Notes: generated by a model from the sequence alone, not told the origin. 64,000 nucleotides of DNA from Streptomyces aureoverticillatus (GCF_014649395.1 NZ_BMSY01000006.1:434001-498000), one strand, 5' to 3'; counted from the first letter of the stretch, positions 43,613 through 53,207 are shown. A program made the numbers and translations.

Positions 43613-45015
43613 CCAGCCACCAGGTGCAGCTGCTCTTCCTGGACGTGGCGCTCATCCTGGCGCTCGCCCGTGCGCTCGGCGCGCTCGCGGCGCGGGTGGG
43701 CCAGCCGCCCGTCGTCGGCGAGATCCTGGGCGGGATCCTGCTCGGGCCCACGCTGTTCGGCGGGTTCTTCGCGGACCACCTGTTCCCGTCCGACGTACGT
43801 CCGCTCCTGACCGCGCTCGCCGACATCGGCGTCGCCCTGTTCATGTTCGTCGTCGGCCTCGAACTCGAACACCGGGTGCTGCGGGGCCGCACCCGGGTCA
43901 GCGCGGGCGCGGCCCTCGGCTCCACCCTGGTGCCGTTCGTGCTCGGCGTGGGCCTCGCCCTGTGGCTGCTGCGCGACCACGAGACGCCGCAGCGGACCGC
44001 GTTCATCGTGTTCATGGGCCTGGCCGTGTCGGTGACCGCGTTCCCCGTGCTCGCCCGGATCCTCGCGGACCGCGGCCTGTCCCGCACGGAGATCGGCGGC
44101 ATCGCGCTCGCCACGGCCGCGCTCGTCGACGTCGTCGCCTGGTCGGCGCTCGCCGGGGTGCAGGCCGTGGTCGGCGGCGCGGACGACTACTGGCGCGTCA
44201 CGCTGCTCGTGCCGTTCACGGCGTTCCTGGTCGCGCTGCGGCCGGTGCTGCGGCGCGTCCTCAGCCCCGGCTCCGGCTCAAGCTCCGGCGGGGCCGCGGC
44301 GCGTCCGGCGCTCAGCGCGAACCGGCTCGGCGTCCTGCTCGTCGGCGCCCTGCTGTCCGCCGCGGCCACCGAGGCCATGGGCATGCACTACATCTTCGGC
44401 GCCTTCCTGTTCGGCGCCGTGCTGCCGCGTGACGCCGCGGGGGCGCTGCGCGACGAGGTGTGCGAGCGGACCGGGCACGTCACCTCGCTGCTGCTGCCCG
44501 TGTACTTCGTGGTGGCGGGCCTCAAGGTCGACCTGCGCGGCGTGGGCGTGAGCGGGCTCCTCGAACTCGCCGTGATCATCCTGATCGCCGTCCTCGGGAA
44601 GTTCTGCGGCACCTACGCCGGTGCCCGCTCGCAGGGGCTGCCGCCGCAGGACGCCGGCCGGCTCGCGGCGCTGATGAACACGCGGGGCCTGACGGAACTG
44701 GTGATTCTCGGCGTCGGCCTGCAACTCGGTCTCCTGGACCAGTCGCTGTACTCCCTGATGGTCGTCATGGCCCTGGTCACGACGGCGATGACCGGCCCGA
44801 TCCTCGGGCTCCTGGACCGCCGGGGGGAGCGGGCGGCGGCGCCTTCGTCGCGAACGGCCACGGCGTACGTGGCATCCGCGGCGCCTGTCGCGGTGGCCGC
44901 GTCGGCGGCGGCTCACCAGGCCGCGTCCGCCGCGCACGAGCACGAGGAGCCGGGCCCGGAACGGAGTGGCGGCCGGCGTGGCGCGGCGATGGAGCCGGGC
45001 CGGGTCCGGCCATAA
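43609..45015 (+). CDS. CPA2-type cation:proton antiporter
   Basis: GTG 43,609 gives 468 aa (GTG 43,603 is possible). About 12 hydrophobic segments are seen across residues 5-410. GQPPVVGEILGGILLGP is the conserved first-helix motif of Na+/H+ exchangers (NhaP/KefB type), and LADIGVALFMFVVGLELE and GLAVSVTAFPVLARIL are the core helices. The TrkA-N domain found on KefB is absent. The C-terminus is an Ala/Ser/His-rich cytoplasmic tail. It should exchange Na+ or K+ for protons at the membrane. Coupled to a short upstream ORF. Confidence 0.88.
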   Translation: MTSHQVQLLFLDVALILALARALGALAARVGQPPVVGEILGGILLGPTLFGGFFADHLFPSDVRPLLTALADIGVALFMFVVGLELEHRVLRGRTRVSAGAALGSTLVPFVLGVGLALWLLRDHETPQRTAFIVFMGLAVSVTAFPVLARILADRGLSRTEIGGIALATAALVDVVAWSALAGVQAVVGGADDYWRVTLLVPFTAFLVALRPVLRRVLSPGSGSSSGGAAARPALSANRLGVLLVGALLSAAATEAMGMHYIFGAFLFGAVLPRDAAGALRDEVCERTGHVTSLLLPVYFVVAGLKVDLRGVGVSGLLELAVIILIAVLGKFCGTYAGARSQGLPPQDAGRLAALMNTRGLTELVILGVGLQLGLLDQSLYSLMVVMALVTTAMTGPILGLLDRRGERAAAPSSRTATAYVASAAPVAVAASAAAHQAASAAHEHEEPGPERSGGRRGAAMEPGRVRP

Positions 45016-45078
45016 AGTGGGCGGCGCAGGCCTTCCGCGCTCGCCGCCACCGCCCACCCGCCCGAGGGGACGACGCAC

Positions 45079-45879
45079 GTGAACCCAAGCGCACCCGCCT
45101 CCGACACCCCCGCCGCCCACAACACCCCGGCCGCCCGCTTCTCCGGTCGCGTCGCCGTCGTCACCGGTGCCGCCTCCGGCATCGGGGCCGCCACCGCCGC
45201 GCGGCTCGCCGCCGAGGGTGCCGCCGTCGTCGTCGCCGACGTGGACGGCGAGCGCGGCGAGGCGGTCGGGGAGGCGATCCGGGCCAAGGGCGGCAGCGCG
45301 GCGTTCGTCCGCGCGGACGTCGCCGAGGCCGCCGACTGGGACGAGGTGGTGGCGGCCGCGCACGGTTTCGGCCCCGTCGGCGTCCTCTCCAGCAACGCCT
45401 ACGCGTGCGAGATCGCGCCCGCCCACGAGACGAGCCTGGCCTCCTGGGAGCACCAGCTCGCGGTGAACCTCACCGGCACGTTCCTCGGGTTCAAGGCCGT
45501 CCTGCCCGACCTGCGCGCCCACCGCGGCGCCGTCGTCCTCACCTCCTCCGTGCACGCCCACACCGGCATCCCCGGCCGCCCCGCCTACGCGGCGAGCAAG
45601 GGCGCGCTGCTCTCCCTGTGCGGCCAGCTCGCCGTGGAGTACGGCCCCGAAGTGCGGGTCAATGCCGTGCTGCCGGGGCCGATCCTGACGCCCGCCTGGG
45701 GGAACGTCGGCGAGGCGGACCGCGCCCGCAGCGTCGAGGGGACCGCGGCCGGGCGGTTCGGCTCCCCGGAGGAGGTCGCGGCGGCCATCGCGTTCCTCGC
45801 CGCGGACGAGGCGTCGTACGTCACGGGGACGAGCCTGGTCGTGGACGGCGGCTGGAGCGTCGTCAAGGAGTCGGCCTGA
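45079..45879 (+). CDS. Short-chain dehydrogenase/reductase
   Basis: 266 aa from GTG behind GAGGGG. Classical SDR features: TGAASGIG (cofactor loop), VADVDGE, catalytic Ser in TSSVHAH, Tyr-Lys in YAASK and the C-terminal YVTGTSLVVDGGW. The usual NNAG structural motif reads SSNA, a variant. Asp after beta-2 favours NAD(H). It is followed by a sugar-acid dehydratase gene, so it probably oxidises a sugar or aldonate in the same catabolic route, for example galactose to galactonate. Substrate inferred from the neighbour only. Confidence 0.85.
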   Translation: MNPSAPASDTPAAHNTPAARFSGRVAVVTGAASGIGAATAARLAAEGAAVVVADVDGERGEAVGEAIRAKGGSAAFVRADVAEAADWDEVVAAAHGFGPVGVLSSNAYACEIAPAHETSLASWEHQLAVNLTGTFLGFKAVLPDLRAHRGAVVLTSSVHAHTGIPGRPAYAASKGALLSLCGQLAVEYGPEVRVNAVLPGPILTPAWGNVGEADRARSVEGTAAGRFGSPEEVAAAIAFLAADEASYVTGTSLVVDGGWSVVKESA

Positions 45880-45899
45880 ACGGGCCGGAGCCGACACCT

Positions 45900-45956
45900 G
45901 AACCGGCAAGCGCCGACCGAACCGGCAAGTGCCGACCGAACCAGCCAGGGCCGACC
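45900..45956. repeat. Three 19-base tandem repeats
   Basis: A 19-base unit starting GAACCGGCAAG and ending GCCGACC occurs three times (45900-45918, 45919-45937, 45938-45956; the last is degenerate). It fills most of the gap between the SDR and dehydratase genes. Confidence 0.8.
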
Positions 45957-45971
45957 GTCGAGGGGCAGACC

Positions 45972-47117
45972 GTGAAGATCGACCGCGTAGAGACCTTCCT
46001 CGTGCCGCCGCGCTGGCTGTTCTGCCGCGTAGGGACCGACGAGGGCGTCGTCGGCTGGGGCGAGCCCGTCGTCGAGGGCCGCGCCGAAGTGGTGCGCACG
46101 GCCGTCGACGTACTCGCCGAATACCTGATCGGGCAGGACCCGCTGCGCATCCAGGACCACTGGCAGGTGCTCACCAAGGGCGGCTTCTACCGCGGCGGCC
46201 CCGTCCTGTCGAGCGCCGTCGCGGGACTCGACCAGGCCCTGTGGGACATCGCGGGAAAGACGTACGGCGCACCCGTGCACGCGCTGCTCGGCGGCCCGGT
46301 GCGGGACCGGGCGCGGGTGTACGCCTGGGTCGGCGGCGACGAGCCCGCGGTGCTCGCCGAGCATGTCGCCGCGCAGGTCGAGGCGGGCTTCACGGCGGTG
46401 AAGATGAACGCCGCCGGGGTCACCTCGCCCGTCACCACGCCCGCGGAGACCGCTGCCGTCGTCGACCGCGTGGCCGTCGCCCGCGAGGCCCTCGGCCCGG
46501 ACCGGGACGTGGCCGTCGACTTCCACGGCCGCTTCACGCCCGCGAGCGCCCGCCGCGTCCTCGCCGAACTCGCTCCGCTGCACCCCCTGTTCGCCGAGGA
46601 GCCGCTGCTGCCCGACCAGGGCCACCTGCTGCCCGCCCTGGTCGCGGCGAGCCCCGTGCCCATCGCCACCGGTGAACGCCTTTACAGCCGCGCCGAGTTC
46701 CTGCCCGCCCTGACCGCGGGCGTCGCCGTCGCCCAGCCCGACCTGTCGCACGCGGGCGGCATCACGGAGGTGCAGCGCATCGCCGCCCTCGCGGAGACGT
46801 ACGGCGCGCTCCTCGCCCCGCACTGCCCGCTCGGCCCGATCGCACTCGCCGCGAGCCTCCAAGTGGCCTTCACCACACCGAACTTCCTCATTCAGGAGCA
46901 GAGCCGGGGCATCCACTACAACAAGCGCGGCGACCTCCTCTCGTACGTCGTGGACACCGAGCCGTTCCGCTTCACCGACGGGTACGCGCACCGCACGTCC
47001 CTGCCCGGGCTCGGCGTCGAGGTCGACGAGGCGGCCGTGCGGGCGGCCGACCGCGGCGGGCACGCCTGGCGCAATCCGGTGTGGCGACAGCCGGACGGAT
47101 CCTTCGCGGAATGGTGA
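45972..47117 (+). CDS. Enolase-superfamily sugar-acid dehydratase (DgoD-like)
   Basis: GTG 45,972 behind GAGGGG gives 381 aa, the size of galactonate dehydratase (382). VKIDRVETFLVPPRWLF opens the capping domain as in DgoD. VKMNAAG carries the family KxN motif, and VDFHGR, EEPLLPDQ and GERLYSR supply metal-binding Asp/Glu residues. APHCPLGPIALAAS holds the catalytic His and IQEQSRGIHYN matches the DgoD C-terminal block. It should dehydrate D-galactonate or a close aldonate to a 2-keto-3-deoxy acid. Exact sugar specificity is not certain. Confidence 0.82.
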   Translation: MKIDRVETFLVPPRWLFCRVGTDEGVVGWGEPVVEGRAEVVRTAVDVLAEYLIGQDPLRIQDHWQVLTKGGFYRGGPVLSSAVAGLDQALWDIAGKTYGAPVHALLGGPVRDRARVYAWVGGDEPAVLAEHVAAQVEAGFTAVKMNAAGVTSPVTTPAETAAVVDRVAVAREALGPDRDVAVDFHGRFTPASARRVLAELAPLHPLFAEEPLLPDQGHLLPALVAASPVPIATGERLYSRAEFLPALTAGVAVAQPDLSHAGGITEVQRIAALAETYGALLAPHCPLGPIALAASLQVAFTTPNFLIQEQSRGIHYNKRGDLLSYVVDTEPFRFTDGYAHRTSLPGLGVEVDEAAVRAADRGGHAWRNPVWRQPDGSFAEW

Positions 47118-47193
47118 AACCCAGCTGATACAGGGCCTGTTGACGCGGCCGACGGCACACCTACGCTGGTAGCCGCCCAAGGGGGGGAGCCGC

Positions 47194-48816
47194 ATGAGCG
47201 AACGCGTCCGCAACACCGGCCCCGGCAAGGGGGAACGCGTCGCCGACTGGGCGGACGGCCGCCTCGGCGTGCACACCCTCGCCAAGTCCCAGATGCGCAA
47301 GGTCTTCCCGGACCACTGGTCGTTCATGTTCGGCGAGATCTGCCTCTACAGCTTCCTGATCCTCATCCTCACCGGCGTCTGGCTCACCCTGTTCTTCGAG
47401 CCGAGCGCCGCCGAGGTCGAGTACAGCGGCTCGTACGAACCGCTCAAGGGCGTCCTGATGACGCGCGCCTACGAGTCGACCGTCGACATCAGCATGGAGG
47501 TGCGCGGCGGGCTGCTCATCCGGCAGATCCACCACTGGGCGGCGCTCGTGTTCGTCGCCGGGATGCTCGTGCACATGATGCGGGTGTTCTTCACCGGCGC
47601 CTTCCGCAAGCCGCGCGAGATCAACTGGCTGTTCGGCTGGACCCTGCTGATGCTCGGCCTGATCACCGGCCTGACCGGCTACTCGCTCCCCGACGACCTG
47701 CTGTCCGGCACCGGCATCCGGTTCGCGCAGGGCGCCATCCTGTCGATCCCGGTCGTGGGCACGTACCTCTCCTTCTTCCTCTTCGGAGGGGAGTTCCCGG
47801 GCCACGACATCATCCCGAGGCTCTTCGCCGTGCACGTGCTGCTGCTGCCGGGCATCATGCTGGGCCTGGTCGTGGCCCATCTGATCCTGGTCTTCTACCA
47901 CAAGCACACCCAGTTCGCGGGGCCCGGACGGACCGAGAAGAACGTGGTGGGCGCGCCGTTCATGCCGATCTACATCGCCAAGGCGGGCGGCTTCTTCTTC
48001 CTGGTCTTCGGCGTCCTCGCGATGATGGGCGCGATCGCCACCATCAACCCCGTGTGGGCGCTCGGCCCCTACCGGCCCGACCTCGTCGGTACCGGCGCCC
48101 AGCCCGACTGGTACCTCGGCTTCTCCGAGGGCCTGATCCGGGTGATGCCCAGCTGGGAGATCAACGCCTGGGGCCACACCCTGGAGCTGGGCGTCTTCAT
48201 TCCCTTCGCCCTCTTCCCGCTGATCATGGCGGCGATCGCGGTCTATCCGTTCATCGAGGCGTGGGTCACCAAGGACAGACGCGAGCACCACATCGCCGAC
48301 CGGCCGCGCAACGCGCCCACGCGCACGGGCCTCGGCGTGGCCTGGCTGACGCTGTACGGCGTCCTGATGGTCGGCGGCGGCAACGACCTGTGGGCGACGC
48401 ACTTCCACCTGTCCATCAACGCCATCACGTGGTTCGTGCGCGTCGCCTTCTTCGTCGGCCCGCCGCTCGCGTTCGTCGTGACCCGCCGGATCTGCCTGGG
48501 CCTGCAGCGCCGTGACCGCGAGAAGGTGCTGCACGGCAGGGAGAGCGGCACCATCAAACGACTCCCGCACGGCGAGTACATCGAGGTCCACCAGCCCCTC
48601 AGCCAGGCGGAGCGGTACCGCCTCACCGCGCACGAACAGCCCCGGCCCCATGAGATCGGGCCGCTGGTCGACGCGAACGGCGTGGCCCGCAAGGTGCCCC
48701 GCTCCGAACGCCTGCGGGCGCGCCTGTCCCGCGCCATGTACGGCCCCGGCACCCAGGTGCCGAAACCGACGGCGGAGGAGTACCGGCAGCTGCACAGCGG
48801 GGAGGACCACCACTGA
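47194..48816 (+). CDS. Orphan QcrB-like cytochrome b
   Basis: 540 aa with the actinobacterial QcrB layout. HHWAALVFVAGMLVHMMRVFF carries heme-ligand His residues of one helix, and RLFAVHVLLLPGIMLGLVVAH carries the second pair. QPDWYLGFSEG includes the PDWY quinol-site motif that replaces PEWY. At least eight membrane helices are followed by a ~70-residue cytoplasmic tail. It would take part in quinol oxidation in a bc1 complex. QcrA, QcrC and cytochrome oxidase genes are absent, so this looks like a second copy separate from the main qcrCAB operon. Confidence 0.88.
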   Translation: MSERVRNTGPGKGERVADWADGRLGVHTLAKSQMRKVFPDHWSFMFGEICLYSFLILILTGVWLTLFFEPSAAEVEYSGSYEPLKGVLMTRAYESTVDISMEVRGGLLIRQIHHWAALVFVAGMLVHMMRVFFTGAFRKPREINWLFGWTLLMLGLITGLTGYSLPDDLLSGTGIRFAQGAILSIPVVGTYLSFFLFGGEFPGHDIIPRLFAVHVLLLPGIMLGLVVAHLILVFYHKHTQFAGPGRTEKNVVGAPFMPIYIAKAGGFFFLVFGVLAMMGAIATINPVWALGPYRPDLVGTGAQPDWYLGFSEGLIRVMPSWEINAWGHTLELGVFIPFALFPLIMAAIAVYPFIEAWVTKDRREHHIADRPRNAPTRTGLGVAWLTLYGVLMVGGGNDLWATHFHLSINAITWFVRVAFFVGPPLAFVVTRRICLGLQRRDREKVLHGRESGTIKRLPHGEYIEVHQPLSQAERYRLTAHEQPRPHEIGPLVDANGVARKVPRSERLRARLSRAMYGPGTQVPKPTAEEYRQLHSGEDHH

Positions 48817-48890
48817 GATCCCGGCGTTCGGGGCGGCGCGCCGGATGTGGTGCCGTTCCGTCCGCCGCGGCCCCCTGGAAGACTGCCGGG

Positions 48891-51206
48891 GTGGATTCGG
48901 TGGACAACAGCATTTCGGGCGGGAGCTTCCGTGACGTCATCCAGGCGGGGCACGTCACGGTGCGGCAGTGCGTGAGCGGTGAAGTGCGGGCCCCTCGGGC
49001 GCCGTTGATGGCCCCGGCCGCTCCCGGACGCCTGGTGGACCGGCTGCCGGTGCGGGCCGCGCTCGACCGGATCGCCGACGCCCGCGGCGAGCGCGTCCCG
49101 GCGAGGGTCGCGGTGGTGACGGGGCCGCCCGGCATCGGCAAGACCGGGGCCGTCCTGTACTGGGCGTCGCTGCGGGGCGCGGACTTCCCCGGCGGGGTGC
49201 TGTACGCCGACATGAGCCCGCGCGGCGCGCTGCGACCGGCGGACACCCGCGCCGTCCTGGAGTCGTTCGTCGGCGCGCTCGGCACCCCGCGCGCGGAAAT
49301 GCCCGCCGACGAGGGTGCGCTGGCCGCGTACTACCGCCATCTCACCGCGCACGAACCTTGCCTGGTGCTGCTCGACGACGTCGTGACGGCCGGTCAGGTC
49401 GCCCCGCTGCTCCCCGGGCACCCGCGGAGCATGGTCGTCGTCACCAGTCGGCTGCTCCTCGCCGGACTGCGCGCCGCGCTGCCCTCCGCCGAACCCGAGT
49501 ACGTACGCCTCGCGGGCCTCGACGACGAGTCCTGCCGGGAGCTGTTCCTGCACACGGCGGGCATGGCCTCTCCCGCCGAACTCACCGCCCAAGGTCAGGA
49601 GTTATTGCGTTCCGTCGTGCCCGCCTTCGCGGGTCTGCCCGCCGCCGCGCGGATGGCCGGGGCCCGGGCGGCCGATCCGCTGGAGGGCGGCGTCGAGGAG
49701 TTCGCCCGCCGTCTCCTCGCCCTGCCCACCTTCCAGGAGGCGCTGACCGTGTCCGACGACCCGCACACGTACTCCCTCCGCCCCGTCTTCGAGGACTCCT
49801 ACGCGGCGCTGGAGCCCGCGGCGGCCGCCGTGTTCCGGGGACTCGGCCTGAACCCGACGCCTGAGTTCGCCGACGGCCTCGTCGACGAGCTCGCGGGCGG
49901 CGCCGACGCGGGCGCCCGGGTGCGGCGCACGCTCCTCGGCGGGAACCTCCTGGAACGCCCCGCGCCCGGCCGCTGCCGCATGAACGGCCTCCTTCACGAG
50001 TACGCGGGCACGCTGGCCCGCGCCGACGCGGCCGAGGCGGAGGCGGTGGCGGCACGTATCACCGACTGGTATCTGCGCCGGGCGGCCGCCGCCGAAGTCC
50101 TGGTGTCCTCCCGCTGGCGCCTCTCCGCCGTCTTCCGCGAACCCGCCCCCCTGAAGGGCGTGTTCGGTACGGAGACCGAGGCCCTGGACGCCCTCGAACC
50201 CGACCGCGAGAACGCCGCCGCCCTCACCGCCCTGGAGTTCACCCGCGGCCACGACCACACCGTCTGCGCCCTGGCGGAGTCCCTGCGCGGCTTCTTCTTC
50301 CGCCGCAAGCACCACACGCTGTGGGTGGAGGTGTGCGAGCTGGCGGTGCGGGCGGCGGAGCGGGTGGTCGCGGGCGTCGCTGAGGCGGGGGCGGGGGCGG
50401 GGGCGGGGGCGGGGCGCGGAGCCGGGGGCGACGTCGTCCCCCGTCACGGGGAGCCGCACGGCGCCGGGGGAGGCCGTACGGCCGGCCTTCACGGCGGGGA
50501 CGGGGTCGCCGCTGTCCCGCGAAGCGAGGCCCCGGTCGGCGACGGCAGGCTCCTCCTCGCCCGCTGCCACTACGAGTTGGCCTTCGCGCTCTTCGACCAG
50601 GGCGGGGCGGAGAGCGTGGAGCGCGCCCGCCACCAGTACGAACTGGCGCTGCGGCAGGCGCGTGCGGCCGGGCACATCCGTACCGAGTCCTCGGCGCTCG
50701 AAGGTCTCGGCCAGGTCGCCCTGGAACAGGGTCACCCGCAGGATGCCCTCGACCACTTCCGTCAGGCGCTGCGCGCGCTCGGCGAGCTCCCGCATCCGCG
50801 CGGCCGTGCGCTCCTCGAGTACCACACGGGGCGCGCGGCGAGCGCGGCCCATCTGCACGAGGAAGCCGCCGCGAGCCTCCTCGGGGCCCGCCGCCGGTTC
50901 GCCGCCCTGCCAGAGCCCGACCGCTACAACGAGGCCCGCGCGCTGACCCGTTACGCCCAGGCCCGTCTGGCCGCCGACCGCGCCGACGAGGCGGTCGCCC
51001 CGCTGGACGAGGCGATCACCCTCTTCCAGGGCCGCGGCGCCCCCAAGGAGGAGGCCGACGCCCTCCTCACCCGCGGCGACGCGTGGGCCGCCCTCGGCGA
51101 CGAGCGGCGCGCTCGGGAGGACTGGCAGGCGGCACTCGCGACGTACCGGAGGCTGGGGAGCGTGGGGGCGGCGGGGGCGCGGGAGCGGTTGGGCGGGGGA
51201 GGGTGA
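48891..51206 (+). CDS. NB-ARC/STAND ATPase with TPR repeats
   Basis: 771 aa from GTG. The first ~25 residues carry NSISGGSFRDVIQAG, a short motif found at the start of many Streptomyces STAND proteins. Walker A GPPGIGKT (78-85), Walker B CLVLLDDV (about 154) and VVVTSR (sensor) define an NB-ARC domain. The C-terminal third consists of TPR-like helical pairs, interrupted by a Gly/Ala-rich low-complexity insert near residue 500 encoded by GGGGGC repeats. No DNA-binding domain is evident, so it is not a SARP regulator. A signalling or defence role is likely. Confidence 0.78.
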   Translation: MDSVDNSISGGSFRDVIQAGHVTVRQCVSGEVRAPRAPLMAPAAPGRLVDRLPVRAALDRIADARGERVPARVAVVTGPPGIGKTGAVLYWASLRGADFPGGVLYADMSPRGALRPADTRAVLESFVGALGTPRAEMPADEGALAAYYRHLTAHEPCLVLLDDVVTAGQVAPLLPGHPRSMVVVTSRLLLAGLRAALPSAEPEYVRLAGLDDESCRELFLHTAGMASPAELTAQGQELLRSVVPAFAGLPAAARMAGARAADPLEGGVEEFARRLLALPTFQEALTVSDDPHTYSLRPVFEDSYAALEPAAAAVFRGLGLNPTPEFADGLVDELAGGADAGARVRRTLLGGNLLERPAPGRCRMNGLLHEYAGTLARADAAEAEAVAARITDWYLRRAAAAEVLVSSRWRLSAVFREPAPLKGVFGTETEALDALEPDRENAAALTALEFTRGHDHTVCALAESLRGFFFRRKHHTLWVEVCELAVRAAERVVAGVAEAGAGAGAGAGRGAGGDVVPRHGEPHGAGGGRTAGLHGGDGVAAVPRSEAPVGDGRLLLARCHYELAFALFDQGGAESVERARHQYELALRQARAAGHIRTESSALEGLGQVALEQGHPQDALDHFRQALRALGELPHPRGRALLEYHTGRAASAAHLHEEAAASLLGARRRFAALPEPDRYNEARALTRYAQARLAADRADEAVAPLDEAITLFQGRGAPKEEADALLTRGDAWAALGDERRAREDWQAALATYRRLGSVGAAGARERLGGGG

Positions 51207-51296
51207 CACGGGCCCGGCCGAGAGGGCGGGGCCAGGAAGGGTGATCGGGGCGTGGCCGGGAGGGTTGGGCGGTGACGGGGATGTCCGCGCCGTGGC

Positions 51297-53105
51297 CTAC
51301 CCGGCCGTGTTCGCCACGTCGCCGCTGCCCGCCCCGACGCACCGCACCCGCAGCCGCCCCGGCGCCCCCTCCGGCGTCAGCCGGACCTCCGCCTCGCCGG
51401 TCCAGCCGTCGCCGTGCCGGAGCAGGCAGGCGTACACCGCCGACGCGGTGAGCGACGGGGTGGCCCAAGCGACACCGGGCTCCCAACTCGCCCGGTAGGT
51501 CGTGCCGTTGCGAGTGCGGAGGAGGCAGGCGCCGGACGGCTCGGGGGCCGCGGCCAGGGCGCAGCCCGGGTGGCGGGACAGCAGCTCGGCGAGCGGGGAC
51601 GCGGACCGGGCCGCTCCGGTCGTGCGGTGCCGGGCCGTCACCACGTCGGCCGCGCGGGCCCAGCGCGCCTCGGGCTCGCCGTCGGTGACGGCGAGGTGGG
51701 CGTCGGCGAGGTGGGGGTGGTGGGCCGTGTCGGCCTGGAGGAGGGCGGGGTAGCGGCGGATCAGGACGTGGGTCGGCCCGGGGTCCGGGCCCGGGGCTGA
51801 CGGCGTCGTCGCCTCGGCCTCGACGAACTGCGGTGCGGCCACGGGGGAGTGGCGTGGGCGCGGCAGGTCCAGGGGTACGTCGACGGGGCGCGGGAGGAGC
51901 GGGGTGGCGGGCTCGGCCAGGCCCAGCGTGCGGTAGCAGAGGCGGCGCAGGCGGGACAGGGCCTCGCCGGGGCGGGAGGTGATCTGGGCCGCGATCTCGG
52001 CGAGGCGGGGGTCCGCGGCCTGTCGGCGTTCGGCGCGCTCCAGTTGTGCGGGGAGCGTGACCGACGGCGAGACGCGGGGGAGCGCGGCGCCGAGGAGTGC
52101 CATCGGGGAGTCCGCCGCGACGGTCTGCTCGTCGAAGGCGCCCAGCAGGCCGGGCAGGCCGAGCCCCGCCGCGTACAGGGACACCGAACCGTGGTCGCCG
52201 ATGAACGCGTCGGCGGCGCACAGGGCCGCCTGCCAGGTGTCGTCGGCGGGCGGGGGCAGCAGCAGCCCGGCGTCCACGTGGGGCCGCAGCCAGGAGCGGA
52301 GCTGCCAGCCGCCGTGTCCGTACCAGGCGTTGGGGTGCACGGCGGCGAGCACGCGGAAGGAGTCGTGGGGGAGTTCGGCGAGCGCGCGGCGCACGAGGTC
52401 GCCGGCGGCGCCGAGGAGGGAGGCGCGGCCCCAGGTGGTGCTGAGCAGGAGCAGCTTCTGGTCGGGACGTACGCCGAGGGAGGCGCGGTATTCCGCGCGG
52501 AAGGGGAGGGAGGCGCGCAGCCGGTCCATGCAGGGGTCACCGACGACGTGCGCCGCCGGCAGGGCCTCGGGGCAGCCGGCGCGGAGCCTGGCGAGCTGTT
52601 CCTCGTGGGACAGAACCACCGCCGACGGTATCAACTCACCGTCGTACACAAGCCATTCAGCCGTCAGCCCGAAAGCTCCCGGCTCCCGGCTCCCGGCTCC
52701 CGGCTCCCGGCTCCCGGCTCCCGGCTCCCGGCTGCTGAGTTTCTTATTGTATCCGGCGCCGTGCGGGGTTCCTATGAGTGGAGCGGAAATGCTCTGCAAT
52801 TCCCCGCCGCGACTCGTGCTCACCGCCAGGTCGAATTCCAGTTTCGACGCCTCTTCCCAGGGGAGGAAGGGCAATTCGCGGGCGGTGACGAATTCCGCGA
52901 TGCCGTCGGCGAACGGCGAGGAGCCCGTGCACGTGAACACGGTCTGCACCCGCCGGTCGCCCTCGAAGACGGCGAGGAGGTCGAGCAGCCGGGTCGCCGA
53001 CGTCACGTTGTGGATGATGCCGAGCACCGTCCGGTCGGGCGCGACGGTGAGCCATCGGGCGGGGGCGCCGGGGGCGGCCGGGTGGACGTGGTTCGGCTCC
53101 CGCAC
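51297..53105 (-). CDS. GT-B-like protein (CDP-glycerol glycerophosphotransferase-like) with heptanucleotide tract
   Basis: 602 aa from GTG behind GGGAGGGAG. The region around residues 85-300 (ISAPLIGTPHGAGYNK, LLLSTTWG, VLAAVHPNAW, FIGDHGSVSLYAAGL) resembles the nucleotide-sugar or CDP-glycerol binding half of GT-B enzymes of the TagF/TagB type. The C-terminal 200 residues are poorly conserved-looking. Residues 125-143 are an insertion of Arg-Glu-Pro-Gly-Ala-Gly-Ser repeats encoded by seven perfect 7-base units. Because seven is not a multiple of three, repeat-number changes shift the frame. Function in cell-surface polymer synthesis is an inference. Confidence 0.65.
   Translation of the reverse strand: MREPNHVHPAAPGAPARWLTVAPDRTVLGIIHNVTSATRLLDLLAVFEGDRRVQTVFTCTGSSPFADGIAEFVTARELPFLPWEEASKLEFDLAVSTSRGGELQSISAPLIGTPHGAGYNKKLSSREPGAGSREPGAGSREPGAFGLTAEWLVYDGELIPSAVVLSHEEQLARLRAGCPEALPAAHVVGDPCMDRLRASLPFRAEYRASLGVRPDQKLLLLSTTWGRASLLGAAGDLVRRALAELPHDSFRVLAAVHPNAWYGHGGWQLRSWLRPHVDAGLLLPPPADDTWQAALCAADAFIGDHGSVSLYAAGLGLPGLLGAFDEQTVAADSPMALLGAALPRVSPSVTLPAQLERAERRQAADPRLAEIAAQITSRPGEALSRLRRLCYRTLGLAEPATPLLPRPVDVPLDLPRPRHSPVAAPQFVEAEATTPSAPGPDPGPTHVLIRRYPALLQADTAHHPHLADAHLAVTDGEPEARWARAADVVTARHRTTGAARSASPLAELLSRHPGCALAAAPEPSGACLLRTRNGTTYRASWEPGVAWATPSLTASAVYACLLRHGDGWTGEAEVRLTPEGAPGRLRVRCVGAGSGDVANTAG
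52674..52729. repeat. Heptanucleotide tandem repeat inside a gene
   Basis: Seven perfect copies of GGCTCCC (52681-52729) plus one copy with a single mismatch (52674-52680) lie in the coding region of the GT-B-like gene. In both other frames a stop follows within eight codons of the tract, so gain or loss of one or two units would truncate the protein near residue 150. Confidence 0.95.
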
Positions 53106-53207
53106 GCGCGCTCCCTCCCCACGTCCCCGGGGCCGGACCGCGCCGGCCCCGGGCCGACCCCGGTGATCGGCCCGACCGCCGACCTTACCCGCAGGGCCTA
53201 CCGGCGG

